Origin: Eudromia elegans
Taxonomy: Eukaryota > Chordata > Aves > Tinamiformes > Tinamidae
Direction: 5' to 3'
Length of the DNA stretch: 64,000 nt
NCBI GenBank assembly: GCA_003342815.1
Contig: PTEX01000140.1
Location: forward strand, 1,592,315-1,656,314
Shown: positions 13,178-27,000 of the stretch, in pieces
How positions within the stretch are numbered: position 1 is the first letter of the stretch
How the letters are laid out: the number at the start of each line of letters is the position of its first letter
The notes under the pieces: generated by a model
Databases searched by the model: none
The model's input: only the letters and a program-made list of their open reading frames with translations
What the model was told of the DNA's origin: nothing
Translations under genes and position numbers: made by a program

Positions 13178-14267
13178 TACAGCCTACCCCACTAAAGCAA
13201 GAGAGAAGGAGATTACAATATTAGACAAATATTTTGATCATGTAAGTTAGACTTTACATAACTCTGTGTGTGATGTAAATACATTAGCATTTCCATTGGC
13301 TGACATGATGGAAAACCAAAAGTCTTTTTCTGACAATAGGACAATTTCATGCATATGGCAGTCTCCTACAAACAAAATGCAATACAAATAAAATATACAT
13401 AAAAAACGCAGAAAGTATTCTGAGAAACAGCGTTCTGCCTCCGTCCCAATAAACATAACATAATTTTCATATTGGGGTAATGTTATTCTATCTCCAAACA
13501 ACATTAAGAGGTTTCCTAGTAAGTGCTGCTATTCATAAGAACTACCTCCCCATTAGGATTTCTCACAGAAAATGTGAGGTCCAAGGTTTCGTGGATTAAA
13601 TGGAAAACACGTAGCATCCATCTATGTTCATAAAGAAATAATTAGGCAAGGTGGTAAGCAGCAAATCATCATCACCCATGGCCTGCCGGTCTAAAGCTTT
13701 AGCATCAGTTTTTCACTTTTCATATACCTTGCTTTCTGTATAAGGCTCCAAGAACTGCTAGAGCAGCAAACTAACCATTACTACAAATACACAGGGAATT
13801 CCTGCAAAACCAAAACCAAACAACACGTGTAGAAAATTATTTTTGATGGGTGCTGGAAGGGATAGGCAATAGAGAGAGAGGGACAGACAACAAGCAAAGA
13901 AGTGGAGAAGAAAAAGAAAAGCTCTTTCACATCTAGTAAAAAGGTTAACACTTCTGTTCTCTACTTGAGTTTTATGAATGATGTTTCCCTCTGCCGATGA
14001 TTTTATAGAATTATAATTATTAAAGCAAAGTACCCCAAATCCTTTATATTTAGAAACTGTAAGTACTAAAACTGACACAGCCTCATGACCTACATAGGAG
14101 ATGGGAAATGCAAAAACACTAATGAGGACCAGGTCAATGACTGAGCAAATTCAGAGATGCAACTGCAGCAAAAAGGCTGTTTCTCCTTCTCTGCCTGCTG
14201 CTTAGAAATAAACAAGGGCTGAACCTGTAGTGGAAAACAAATTCTTTCAATTCATTTGCCTAAGTTT
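13178..14267. other. non-coding spacer between two CR1 copies
   Basis: AT-rich sequence with no recognisable gene. Two minus-strand open frames (13247-13504, 13758-14078) have low-complexity hydrophobic translations typical of chance frames. A GA-rich stretch lies near 13870-13885. Confidence 0.6.
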
Positions 14268-14497
14268 TCATAGGTTTTCATAGAATGGCTAGGATTGGAA
14301 GGGGCCTCTAGAGGTCACCTAGTCCAACCCCCCTGCACACGCAGGGTCCCCTAGAGCATGTGGCACAGGGTGATGTCCAGGTGGGTTTTGAAGATCTCCA
14401 GAGAAGGAGACTCCACCACCTCTCTGGGCAGCCTGTGCCAGGGCTCTGTCATCCTCTGTGTTAAGAAATTCCTTTGCAAGTTCCTCTTGAAAACAAA
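14268..14497 (-). mobile_element. CR1 LINE 3' fragment, minus strand
   Basis: Read on the plus strand it begins CATAGAATGGCTAGGATTGG, then GTCCAACCCCCCTGC, then GGAGACTCCACCACCTC, the reverse complement of a CR1 3' end. The tail octamer appears twice as a degenerate TTTTCATAG. The side toward 14497 is more diverged, so that boundary is approximate. It lies about 1.1 kb from the first CR1 copy in opposite orientation; the two could pair as an inverted repeat in a long transcript. Confidence 0.93.
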
Positions 14498-17400
14498 TCT
14501 TTGCTGAAACTATACACCACTTACATCTATCCCGGGATTAGTAATTCTCTTCACGCACATCCCTTTGGAAGATGGCCTTACTAATCAAACATCTTCAAGA
14601 GCAATTCTACAGGAAATAACCTAATTTTGTTTGTCCCAAATCAATTTCTGGTTCTCTCAGACACTAGACAGAGATTTTCCCAGTTCAGAGAACTTGCATT
14701 TCATGAATCCTGGAACAGATTACAAAAACATTGCTCAAGTACACATGACAAACAAGTTGCTGGTATTTATCCGCAGACATTCAGTTCTTCCCTCTTCTCA
14801 TGGCTTATACATACTAAAAAGCCATGCAATTTTGCAGTAAACATTTCTAAGTTAGATTATGGTTTTAATTACACGGCCTATATCTTCAGTTCACCCAGTG
14901 ATACATAGGACTTAGCAGATGCAGAGGCTAACACGCAAGCTTCAGGATGTGCCTCTTGGGGATAGGAGAAGGGAAGGAAGCACACCAGGTTGCAGCAAAT
15001 TCCCATAAATCATTTTCACAAAGCAGTTGCAAAGAAAGCATTTATCTTCAAGTTCATAATTAAGTGTAGCGCTGGTCTGCTTTCCAGCTGCAAATTAAAC
15101 TCCAGCACTGAAAGGAATGTACTAAACCTGTTCCAAAAACGGCCAGATGTGCACACTCAAACGCCGTTCACACCACTCCGGTGGACAGCTGGAGCCAAGT
15201 TTGGACAATGGCAACACAGCAGTTTAGCACTGACAGACAATATAATCTGAATTATAACCAACTGATGTGTTTCAGCCAGAAAACAAACAAGCAAAAAAAT
15301 GTTAAGGACATTTCAGGAAAACACTCATAAACCAGGAACTGCACTGTCCTTTCACAAAAGCACACTGGAACTGAACATCTAGGGTGCACTTACTTACACA
15401 AACAATAAAAAGGAATATTTGTGCTTAAATCGCAAGTGCAATTTTGAAGTGAATCAACTAGGCCTCCCCACGTAACCGTCCTTTGGCCAGCATCACGGCG
15501 TGGTCTTGCAGTGTGTTTTGCATGCGAGATCAAATCACCCGAGGCAGCCCCCCTCGCTCCCAGAAACACGCACAGCGAGGGCGCTCCGGCCTCATCAACA
15601 ACAGGGGTGGTAAGGGGAGGGTCACGCTGAAAAGCCTAAATTCCCTTTCATAGTTTGGCGAATCTCTCTGAAAGCTCAGAAGTTGTGTTACAGCCCGCCC
15701 AGTTCAACACCATTATCTAAATACCGCTGAACTGCTCTAAAAAGGATAAAATGGCTAAAAGCCAAAGTAAATGAAGACATAATAACTTCACAACTTTGTG
15801 GTATACCTGGTATCTTTTGATTTTTCCTACTTTAAATATGTTATTACCTTAGAATAGGTCCTTCTCTGAGACCCAAACAGTAACCCAGGCCAGGGCATGG
15901 GTCTGCATATAATGGTGGCGAGGGAAGGGAGGAGAATGGCTGGGATGCACCATAAATATAAAAAAGTGCATGAAAGATTTCATTTGGTTTTCTTCAAAAG
16001 TAAAGCTATTTTTGAGCTTTGGAAAAAAAAAATCTATACAGAGGGTTATATTGCTATAGTATTTATGCGATTATTGCACACGTCACTGGAGTGCATTAGC
16101 AGGGAATTAGAATTACTTCATTCAGCTAAGACAGAGATATATTATATACATAACAAAATGTGGGCAAATTTAGCACAAAGGCTACCTGTAGTTCAATCAA
16201 CATGCTTGAAGCAGTTATTGGGAAATCAACTGAAAATGAATTGGAAAAGCAATTGCAGCTGATCCATAGGGCAAGGCAGTTGCAGCTGGGGTCTCAGGAT
16301 CTGCTGTACGTGTGTTTTCAGAAGAGGGGGAAAGGCTACCTCAAACTTCTCCATCCTGATCCCATAGACTGGGCGACCCTCAGCAGAGGGCACTTCTTAG
16401 GTGTCCCCCGACACCCAAAGGAAATCACCTGAAAAGGAAATTCCTTTTCCCCTGAAAGGAATCCACTCCATGTGCTCCAAGACCAGGCTGAGATCTGAAC
16501 GGAAGCACAGTCAGCAAGGAGGAGCTGAGATCTGCTTCAGAAACTCACTCCTGGGTCAAAACTAAAACACTCGTGAAGAAACAACCTGTATCTATTAAGC
16601 TCTTTTACTTGTAAATGAACAGAGCTTTCCTTTACTCTCTCTAAATTCAAAATCTTTGAGCTTACACTCCTCTTCGATGCACTGTTACTGTGAGATGACT
16701 TTTCCTACCATTCAAGAAAATTAACAGGACTTACCCCTGTTTCAAGTCTGCCCAGCGACCCAAACTCACTACTGGCATGGCTGGAGAGGGTGTAATGGGT
16801 TTTTGTCTCTTCTCTACACTTCTCTATTGAAAGCCTGCCTTGCTTGCAATTACTTCTCAGGAAAGCTCAAACCTCACCTAGCAGACAGTGCTTATTCTGC
16901 AAGCTCTCATTTCTTAAAGACATGACTATTTTTTTCTTTTTTTTTTTTTTTTTTGCAAAAATCTCTGATTTCATCAACTCATGCACATGTTCACAAAAAT
17001 CCTAAGTTACTACTTTGAAAACATTGATTTTACAAACCTTGTATAGGAACAGTGAAATCATTTTCAGTTTTAGTGGGACATTCATTTTTTGGTAACTCCA
17101 TATTCACTCTGATTCATAGTCCTGCCCTTTTTGTAAAAGATAGGTAAGAGATTTTCAGGCTGCTGTAAAAATTGGCTCCACTTAAGCATAGAAAAGGAGC
17201 AAATAAACTTGAAAATATTTAAATTAACACCACTTTAGTCATACCTGGTATAATAAATTGCCAGTAGGAGCCTAGCTTGAAGTAATAAAACATTTACCCA
17301 CTCATTCCAATACTAAAATGAGAAGTATGCTTCAGAAGTGACAATTTCCCAAACAACATTTCCTATAATACATAAATATGTAAGAAGACTTATGGTTCAA

Positions 17401-18540
17401 TTTGGAACAACTGAACTTCACGTTTTGAAGGTTTCCCATTTTATTTTTTAAATTATTTTTTCCTCTCGGCATTTCATGAAATGAAAGGCAATCATTTACT
17501 TTATATATTGCAGATAATAGACCCTCACTGCTCTCGGAGATTTTGGTCAAAACAGGCCTGGTGCCACAGTGCGCTCCAAATCAAGAGCGGTGCTGCAATC
17601 AGAAATGCAGCTAGCAGTTCTTCGTACACCGATTAATTGCACGTAATTCCTCGTCTCTGAGGAGCTTCCTCTCCATCGTGCTCTTCTCACACCTCTGCTG
17701 CCTCCTGATGACTTTCTCACACCTTCAGACCTCCTGGAAACACTGTGTCTTGCAGGACTGTTAAAAACAGTATGTTCTCAGGTATCAGTACCTGGGAGGC
17801 CCTTTTTACAAAACTCTCCTAAAACACCAGTCAACCCCCAAATCACGACCAGGGAATCCCAGTTTGTCAGGCTGTTGTTACGGTGCTGGGTCAGGCTGCA
17901 GGACAGTGTGCAGCCACTCCAAGGCAGTGGATTATATCCTCATTTAAGTGAAGATAGCAGATTTTGTTCTGTAGATAGATTTAATGTAACGTATCGCGCC
18001 AGCCTAACACTAAAATATTTTCGAGCTGCACCTTAGTGCAATCTGCAATCCAGCTCTCTTGTTACACCTTACTACAATGGGGCATGTGGGAGAGAGATAC
18101 CTTTGCCTACTGGCTTCTCAGTAAGTTCACTGCAATCTGACCAGCAGTAAGGCTTCCTTCACAGGTTGCTGCCTTCAGATCATGATACGTATTTTCACAT
18201 ATCTCAAGAAAAATAATCTTTTGAGCTTCCACTTGTCCTTATGTAAATAATAAAAAAAAAGGTATTGCAAGCAGTAATGTTTAATAAAATATTGTCTTAA
18301 CATATACCCTACTGTACGCCAGTACTCCACCCAGTTACTGTATTCGGGAGCAATTGATCCTTTCACTGCAGCGTGTCTCAGGTCTCACATGCGTGCACAC
18401 ACACAAATAACCCCCAGGAGAAGGCACTGGGCTGTGCCAAGTACTCCCATGCCCGTACGCATGTTCAAAGTCTGGGTAAACGGAGGTTCTGCTGAAAATT
18501 GAGCTGCATTCCATACGAAAATTAATGTTTCACATAATGT
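14498..18540. other. AT-rich non-coding spacer
   Basis: No recognisable gene. There is a poly-T tract at about 16929-16954. A single 46-base candidate exon on the minus strand (16735-16780) with good splice sites is treated as a finding only. Two moderately GC-rich patches, near 15450-15620 and 17540-17720, hold no frame that I could link to a gene. Confidence 0.6.
16735..16780 (-). other. weak candidate internal exon
   Basis: On the minus strand a pyrimidine-rich acceptor (ACACCCTCTCCAG) is followed by 46 bases and then a consensus donor, CAGGG-GTAAGTCC. Two of three frames are open, one beginning with ATG two bases into the exon. I found no partner exon, and short AG/GT pairs of this kind arise by chance several times in a window this size. 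Confidence 0.12.
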
Positions 18541-18557
18541 AAAAAAAAAAAAAAAAA
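18541..18557. repeat. poly-A run (17) next to an assembly gap
   Basis: Seventeen consecutive A bases lie 28 bases before the N gap. Homopolymers like this often accompany assembly breaks. Confidence 0.95.
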
Positions 18558-18585
18558 GACGTATACAGATGTAACCAGATACTCA

Positions 18586-18665
18586 NNNNNNNNNNNNNNN
18601 NNNNNNNNNNNNNNNNNNNNNNNNNNNNNNNNNNNNNNNNNNNNNNNNNNNNNNNNNNNNNNNNN
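18586..18665. other. assembly gap, 80 N
   Basis: The sequence is unresolved here. The right side resumes with seven C bases and a long pyrimidine-rich tract (18666-18735) containing TTTTTTTT, CCCC and TCCTCCTCCC runs, followed by a GGGGAGGGGGGAGG purine block. A hard-to-sequence purine/pyrimidine tract probably caused the gap. The true gap length is not known. Confidence 0.98.
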
Positions 18666-21600
18666 CCCCCCCATTTTCTCCCTAACAGATGCTTTTATTC
18701 TGTTTTTTTTCTTTTTTTCCCCTCCTCCTCCCTTCAGTTCCAGGGTTGCGGGGAGGGGGGAGGAAGCGTAGGGTGCTAATGCACAAAGCAGTACTTGTTA
18801 AAAACTGGACATATCCAGGCAACTCGCCAAATTTAATTCCAAAGATCCCATTTGTGATTCTGTGCTAAAATGGAATATAGTAATTGTTCTATCCGTTTGT
18901 AGGACACTGTGTCTTCTATGGAAGAAGAGTTAAAAACAAAAGAACAAAACAGCTTCCCCCCCATCTCCCCAAACACACTCTTCATTCCAGAAAATACCAT
19001 ATTCATCGGCCTTCAGAGTTGTCAGAAATAAATCAAGCAGCAAAAACTAGGATTCTCTCACAAACATCATGAAAAAACATTACTGAAGTTCACAGCGGAC
19101 ACAGTAAGAGCCAAACAGAGGTCTAATCCTGCTGCTTTATCAGATCTGCCATACTCAACACTGGGATTTGGACCTTGCTGCACCGTGGGCTATTCAATAA
19201 GAACGGATATCGCTGAAAGCAGCACCCTGCATTCTGGAGATAAAACACACCAAGTGCTGCAGATGCCTTGACAAATCTCATATATTGACAAGGCTTCCTA
19301 AATTCCTCTGATTTGGATTGCGAATCTCACGTTTAATTTGTAAGCAATCCTGCCCCTTGGCTAGGAAGGGACAACTCGGACAAGACAAGGTTCCTACATG
19401 CAAGCCAGCAACTGAAAATGAGATGTTTTATGAAGAGGGAGGGAGAGAAAGAGAGCAAAATTACTTATGCTTAAAGTCTTAATGAGTAATAGTCACGCAT
19501 ACTCTCTGTCCCGTGATTTGCTATGTGTCTCTCTCTGATAAGGCCAAACAGATGTTAAGCCGTAACTCAGAATAATTTAACAGTGGAAACCAAGCACTAC
19601 ATTATGCAACAGGCACACTGTTGAAATTCCACATGATTTATGCCGGGTTCTGTTAGTGCACCCAAAATAAAACGCATATGCTGACATCCACAGAAGTAAA
19701 AATACATTAAATTATATATGCAAGTTGCTTGTGGATAAAAATCAAAGCTCAAATATTCCATTCAGAGGGTCTAACGCACAAATCCAAACTCCTTTTCCAT
19801 TTACAGCATTAATATTTTGCTACAGGCAAGAAACCTTTTTTTCCCCCTATGGCTTTCCATTTCTGTGCACACACAGCCTGCCCCAGCTCTTCTGCAATCC
19901 TCCCTATTTATTGCCCTTCTCCCCTTCAGCTCAGCTCGCTCATTCACCAAATTCTGCATCGTCCCTTCCCAAGGCTCAGGGATTTGCACCTCACAGGGGC
20001 TCACAGCAAATGTTCCTCTTCCCTGTTCCAGCAGCTGGATCTTTTCCTGCACTCGGATTACCATTAAGAGCGTGCAGCTAACTTTATTTGCAGAGCAAGA
20101 AGGGTCTCTGAGTCTTGAGAAGGGGTTCAGGACTTAGAAAGAGTAGAAGAGCTCTCCCATTCAAGACCCTTTGAGCATACAAATATTAGGAAAATGTGAT
20201 TAGTCATCTTAAAGCCCTAAATAAACCATCTCAGAGGGGTCTCTCAGGCAAGTAAGAAAGGCAGAGGTCCCTCCATCACCTATATTAAAGTGTAAATCAT
20301 CCATCCATCCCAACTAATTACAGAAAGAAACAACAGGCTACCTTGCGAACAGGGCATGCTTTTCAGTGCTCTTCATTTCTTAAGGCTCTTTCTCTCTCTC
20401 ATATTTAGGCAAATATACATGGAAAAGCAGAGAGGAAATACAAAGTGCAGGGAGATTGTTGGAAGAAAACTAAATTGGAGGAAAAATATGACATTGGTTT
20501 CCAAAAGGCAAGATAGGAACTCCTTCCTCAGCTGCAGTTTGTTTCTTCTTCCAACCTTCTGCTCCAGTCATCATTGGAAAGTTGCTACCAGGAAGATTTA
20601 TGGGCCTTTTTCAGATATAACTCCTTTTTTTAGGGTACAGACATACACAGCAGTTGAAAATGCTGAGGACACACAGGATTTACATCTGCAACTCTAAGTT
20701 CCCACAGGGAAACTTGTTCAGCATCACCCTCCTCAGGGCACCTCAGCACTGTGAAGGCAGCAACTCCCCCTCAAGCATCCAGAGTCCCTAACTAGAGGAA
20801 ACAGAAGTGAGCCACAAGGGTTAAACTTATTTGGCCAAAGCCACATTAGTAGGAAATGGGAACAAATATGACTTAGTAGTCACATAAATTATAGGACATT
20901 AAACACTGCACCATATTGCCTTAATAAACAGCTTCACATGTTGTTAAGCCAATATTCTCATTCCTGTGAAAATACCTTGGGGAAAAGTAATGAAAACGTG
21001 TTCATCGGGCTGCGCTTCCTGTAGTGCGCTGCGATCTCCGGCTAGAATATCCAAAATGGGCATTAAAAAGCACGAGTGCCTGAGAGGACTGTCCAGCAGC
21101 TCCACTAATTATTCAATTGCTACTTAAGCCTTGTGCTGTCCAATATTCAGGCAGGATCCACTGATCCTTTTCATTAATTTTTAGGACATCATGCTCTTCA
21201 CAAAGATACTGGACATAAAACTGCTATTTAAAGAAAATAACAAGTTCTACATCCTCAAGCATTTTCTTTTAAACCCTGACTTATAAAAGGCACTTATTTT
21301 CCAACCAAAATAGCATTTTTCCTTATTCAATAAAACTACTTCAACTCCTCTTAAAACATTTTCACTGGTGTAACTCTGATAAGCTTGTACACTCAGAAAT
21401 ATTTTTCATGGTTTGGCACAGCACAGGTAGCCTGCAGACTATTCACTTGCAGACTAGAAAATCCACTGCCATGGATGGATCCTGGACACAAATAGCCCTT
21501 TCAAACACTTCTGATTCAGCATTTTACATAGAACCGCCAGCAAGACCGGGCCACGACTTCCGATGAACTGATTTTCTGGATGCTGGACATATTTGTTCTC

Positions 21601-23771
21601 TTTTAAGTGCTTTCTTTAATCAAAAAGAAAACATGAATAAGCTCCATATCACCTTTGCAGCGGTCTAAGTGAAGAATGCTAAATAATCCTCTTACTCTCA
21701 CAGGAAAGTGTTTCATCCTAACCACTCTAACAGGTTGGTCCAAGAGCTGCCAACCCTACTGAAGGCTCCGCGTTGAAGTTCATAGATGAGCATAGAGTCA
21801 GGCATAAATCTTCTCTGGCGTCCTCTCCAGCCTGCAGTGGACATCAGCCAAGCATCAAAAGAAAAGGACTGGAAGGACAAGGAATTTAAGGAAGCATCCG
21901 AAAATGACTTAGCATCTCCGCAGATGAGCAATGCCCAATGAAGGACAGAACAAACTGTGACCGGCCTCCAGCAATCAAATGAGTTTAGAAATTTTCCTGG
22001 CAGGGCCCAGTGCTTGTTACTGATGGCATTTACATTTCAAGTCAACTTAACTCTACAATAAACAGCACCCTCTGTGAAGGAGCAGCGCATCTTAAAGCGG
22101 AGAAAGGTTTCCCCCCAGACTGCTTGTGTAACGGCTGCACTACAGAAGGGATCTAGAGCCCTTGGTTAGGGTGAAGCTTCAGCTCAGCGGAGTGCTTACA
22201 CAAACACAGGAAACAGCCCATGCTCCCCAACATTTGGGTTTCCAGCCTCCTCTCCACACAGACACGCTGACGCACTCGCACCAAACCCGCTTGCACGAGA
22301 GCGGCCTCACGGACCCACACGCAAGGTACCGCCGGCACGCGCGGAACACGACGGGGACAGCGAGAAAGCCACGGCAGCCACAGCACCGAGTCACCCTCCT
22401 CTATTTAACACAGCCACAGTCTCTGCCACCTAGCTGCTACATGTGGCCTGTGTACTCCCATACCTAAAAGAGCTTCAGCATTTGAGAGACGAAAGGCTTG
22501 TTTGCAATATATAACAAAAAATTCAATCCCCTGTGCATTAAAATATTAATTTCTACTGCTAAACGCACATACAGGGGGTGTGTGTCTATTTAAGGGAAGC
22601 GGCCTAGTAAGTGCACTTTGCTCATGGGTACTTTGCTATTGAAAAATTAGCAGGCGTTTAGGATTTTCCTTGTATTTTGATGCATTAATGAAAATTGCCA
22701 GTTCGGAAAAGCACCAGCCACGTGTTCTCCTGCAGTCTTGGCAATCAGTCCATCACTTTAAATCACTTTTATGGTTCTGTTAGAAGCACTGCTTTTCAAG
22801 TAAGCGTTAGCACTTTCAATATATTTTGCAAGCATGAAAACCACGCAACCAGAATACACTTTGCAATTATATTGGAAGAACATAATTTACATTGCAACCC
22901 CTACCACAATAAACAGACCAAATGTTTGCTTACCGCACTGAATTTGATTGCTAAATGGAAAACAACGGGAGCAAGAGATTGCAAAAGGAAACTGTTGCCT
23001 GACTCTGCGAAAAAAAAGTTCAAAGTCAAAGTTTCCATGTGTGTTACCTTGTAGCTAGCCTGAATCATCTGCTAGAAACCAATAATTGTGTTTTCACATT
23101 TTATTTCTATACAAATGCTTCGTTTATTTGTATCCAAGCTACACTGTGCTTCACTTCCACCAGAACTACCTGGTACCATGGTGCTTCTCCTCAATCACAT
23201 TTTCCAACACTGGGTTCACGCAACAAAACATGTTGTGTAGATCACATTGTAATTACAAATATTTCATGATTTCTGAATCTGTCTAAATATTTTTTCTTAA
23301 AAAATAAAAAAACTGTTTGGGAATGAATTTAATACACTATTCATCAGGAAAAGTTCAGCTGAATGTAGAATCTTCAAATTAAAGATGCCTGCACTAGATG
23401 TCCACCGAGGCTCTTTTACTGCAATAGATTTTCTTTTTCCTTATGAAATTGGTCTGCCTGGAAGTATGTGTTAAAAAAGGAAAGATCCACATCAAGAAAA
23501 TTGAAACCTATCAAGATAGCCCAATTAACACACGGTCTATGCCAGGGAACGGACGAGCTGTTCAGACTCCAGACTCCAAAGCCTCCAGCATTTTTACCAT
23601 CACGTTAATTACATTTACTAGACACTGAACAGGTGGCAGCAGTGAGATCTGCAAAAAATAATTCCCTAATGTGGAAGTCCAAAACCTACAGACATTTTAC
23701 AGGGGGAAAAAGGAAACCCAGGCAATTATTTCACAGAGCCGTGGATTAATTGTACTTCCCGTTTTAGGGAT
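18666..23771. other. non-coding spacer
   Basis: I see no recognisable gene. It begins with a pyrimidine-rich tract. Frames at 19725-20137 are open on both strands, which reflects composition rather than coding. A small CpG-containing patch lies around 22255-22370 without a supporting exon. A (GA)-rich segment lies near 19437-19460. Confidence 0.6.
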
Positions 23772-24030
23772 ACGGCCTTACAGGAATTCCGCACCTTTCT
23801 CTTTAAAGCCCGACACGAGACGCGAACAGAAATTCTCCTTCCAAAGGCCGCTTTGGCCCCGGGCTCGGGCCTTCGTTGCAGCCGAGCTGCCCGCGTCGCT
23901 GCGAGCAGCCCTGCCCCACTCGGCTGGCTCCCCCTTCGCTCCAGGAACAGGGCGCTGTGGCCCGCGACCCCGCCGAACACCCGCTTTGGCTTTGGCTTTG
24001 CTGTGGCTTTGGGGGAGGAAGGGAGCGTCG
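23772..24030. promoter_or_regulatory. small CpG-rich patch
   Basis: About 260 bases rise sharply in G+C and CpG content (for example CCCGCGTCGCTGCG and GACCCCGCCG) inside AT-rich flanks. Frames are open on both strands, as expected from composition. The end carries a short GGCTTT tandem repeat (about 23985-24012). It could be an orphan CpG island, an alternative promoter or an enhancer. No TATA box or first-exon donor could be supported. Confidence 0.4.
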
Positions 24031-27000
24031 TACACAGCATGCAGCGTTGGTTAGAGAGCACTAACATTCGGCTGAACGAAACCCAGCGCAGCCCTCTGGG
24101 CCTGTCTGACCTACTAACCACCATTTCCTAACTACTCCGTTACGACAAAGTTTGTCTGGAAAACGCAGAGCTTGCAAAGCAAAAAAAAAAAAAAAAAAGA
24201 TGCTTATGTCACTTTGGTAACGACTTCCTTAATGGCATTCCGGTGAAACTCCCCATTCCCCTGAAACCTATTGGCTTTAAATATTTGCAGTTATTTTTGG
24301 TTGCTTCTCAGCGAGTGCTGAATTGGACATGCATAAAACACGTAGGGAGATCCCACTACTCAAAAAGCATCCATAACTTCATAGCAAGATCTTGCTTGGA
24401 GAAAAAGGTGAGGGAGAAAGTACAAAATATTCTGAGAACTCAAAATACAGCAATCATGAGGTTAGAAAAGAAGACTTTAAGTCTCAACCTCCTGAACCTG
24501 TAAGTCTGCTCAAGGATGCATCACCTTCCAAGCAATATCCCTTGTTTCATGACTCCTGTTTCAGATATGCTCCCTTGGGACCCAGGTCCTTCACATGTGC
24601 TTACTGACTCTGGATTTGCCTAGCATTTGTGCTGCCTTATGGACTTGCAACTGCAAGCCCAACACATACCTAAGGTAAGGATGTAAAAGGCAGGCCCTAG
24701 ATGTGCAGGACAGACGCAGCCGCCTTTGTCCCCAAGGCGAGTGCAAAGGTACCAGCATCACCTCGGAAGACAGACTCACCAGCTGCACTGGAACTGCCTC
24801 TTCCAATCCCATCGCCAAGGCTATCAACAGCCCGTGCAGGCCTAAGACCTGGTTCTAAGACAAGGGGGAAAACCTGCATCTTTCACAGGGGCAAGGGGAA
24901 GCAGATTTCCACACTGAAATAGGTACCAGCCACTAAGTGCTCAGAAACCCAACACAAAACAAAAGGCCAGTGAAAAGGCCAGTGAAACAACAGCGGGTCT
25001 TGTGATCTTCCCAGCACTCAAGGACTACAAGGGACAATGGTTGGAAAGGAGCGGGAACAGAGAGCAAAGATGTTTCCAGGCACTTAGGAGCCTGGAAAAA
25101 GAGTGAACCACCCCCTGCAAAGACGCTCCGGAGATGACAGAGCCCTCCCTGACGGACAGGGCCTCTCTCACAGGTAGCACGGGTCACCGACACCTTGCAA
25201 CACAGCAGTTCTGAGGGAGAAGGGGCTGTCGTGCTTACGGATTATCTTAAACATTTTACAGGGCCTCAAGGATTTACGTATAGCGGCATCTATTCTAACA
25301 GACATATTTTGCACCAAAAAAAGGCCCAGCTGCTTAGGGGAGAGAGAAAGCTCTTCCCAATAGCTCTTCCCAAATCCTATGCTAGCTGAGAAAGCTCTTC
25401 CCAATCCCATCCTAGTTGTTTTGGATTAAAATAAAAAATAAAAACAAACAAAACCCTGTTTCCTACTGGTTTTGTTCTCCCACCAACATCAACTTCTTAA
25501 ATGCTACAAAAATAAACACAGTGAAAAGAGGAGAATATTTATTCCATCAAGAGCAGTCACGCATATGGAGGGCCTTACCACACCATCGTACAGCAAGACG
25601 GAGCAGACTGGCTCCTCGGGGCACCCAGGCACTGCATTGGAAAAGAACTTCAAAAGTGGCTTTCTGTGTTCCCTGTCTGAGAAAAATGCCTTGAGGAACA
25701 AATACCAACTTGGACATGACAAGTTCGGTATATCTTTAGTTAACAGAGAGGTTAAATTAAAACCTAATTTGCGAACTGTGACAAGACAATCCAATTCAAA
25801 ACACTTCTTGCTTAAAAATGAACTTTAATGATTAAAATCAACATACACATAAAAACATGTTCCTTACAAAAACAAGCTTCACACTTAAATGGTGTCATCT
25901 AAAAGAAAACGTAGGCACATTCTATAGCTCACATGAAGGAAAGCTATAACACAGAGATTGAACATTCAAACCAACATTGTTTCCATGCTTGGAGATCAAA
26001 GCTCTCTGCACAATTTCCTTGCACTGGTTTATTAAACACAGAGTGTTTTTTAGTGAAAATTTTGCTTTTCCCTGAAGCGCGTGTGCATACAGAAGGCAAC
26101 GTCATTAGAGAGCAGGCAACTTTCAGGGTAACCGTTTAAGAGACTTAATTTTATTAGTCAGTGCTTCAGATGGCCGTAGCAAGAACAATATTCAGTAAAG
26201 TTATGCAACACAATTACCTTTCCATGCCTCTCTCTGCTCCCACGTTCCTGCCTTCCCATTGGTGGACAGCGGCCACCAGAGACCTTTGTGGTCGGCCCCA
26301 CACCTCTGGCAGGGCCCTTGCCACACACGCCAGCTAAGCCCTTGTCTTCCTACAGGGAAGAGTGGCTGCCGCCAGCATCTCGGCACACATCAGCCCAGTG
26401 GGTTTCACGGAGCTATTGAAGTGCATGGGCGATACGGCAGGAGAGGCAAAGCAAAATCTTACACAGTTAATAATCATGCCCTAATTCAAATCAGGCTCCT
26501 CTAAAGCAGTTCGGGTTAATTCTAATTACTATGCACTTTTTTTTCCCTCGGCATAAGTCAAAGGGGTTCACAAAGGCAACCCAGAAACCCCTTGGGGGGC
26601 AGGAAGCTGCTGCCCTTCTCCCACCAGCACCAGGAGCTGAATTAATCAGCATGTAGAGCTGCACATTTCCTTCGATTATCTCCCGCTCGTGCATTCCTGG
26701 GCCACGTTAAGGCTCACCATAGCTATGGGGGGGAACATAAGACGACGGTAAAGCTCACTGGCAACGCAGCCCTCCTGCCTCCCGGAGCCCCACGGGAGAC
26801 GGCTGCCAGGAGCAGCCTTTGGAAAGGTCAGTATTTCCCGGAGCCAACTCCTGCCATCTGCGCTCCAGCTAGGCCCACACATGGGAAAGGTGGCAGGACC
26901 CGGAGCTAACTCCTGACCACGGAGCAATGCTGGAACAAGAGGTCTGCGCCCTCGTGTATGGGGATGGATATGCAGGGTAGGACTACAGGCGCCCACGTCA

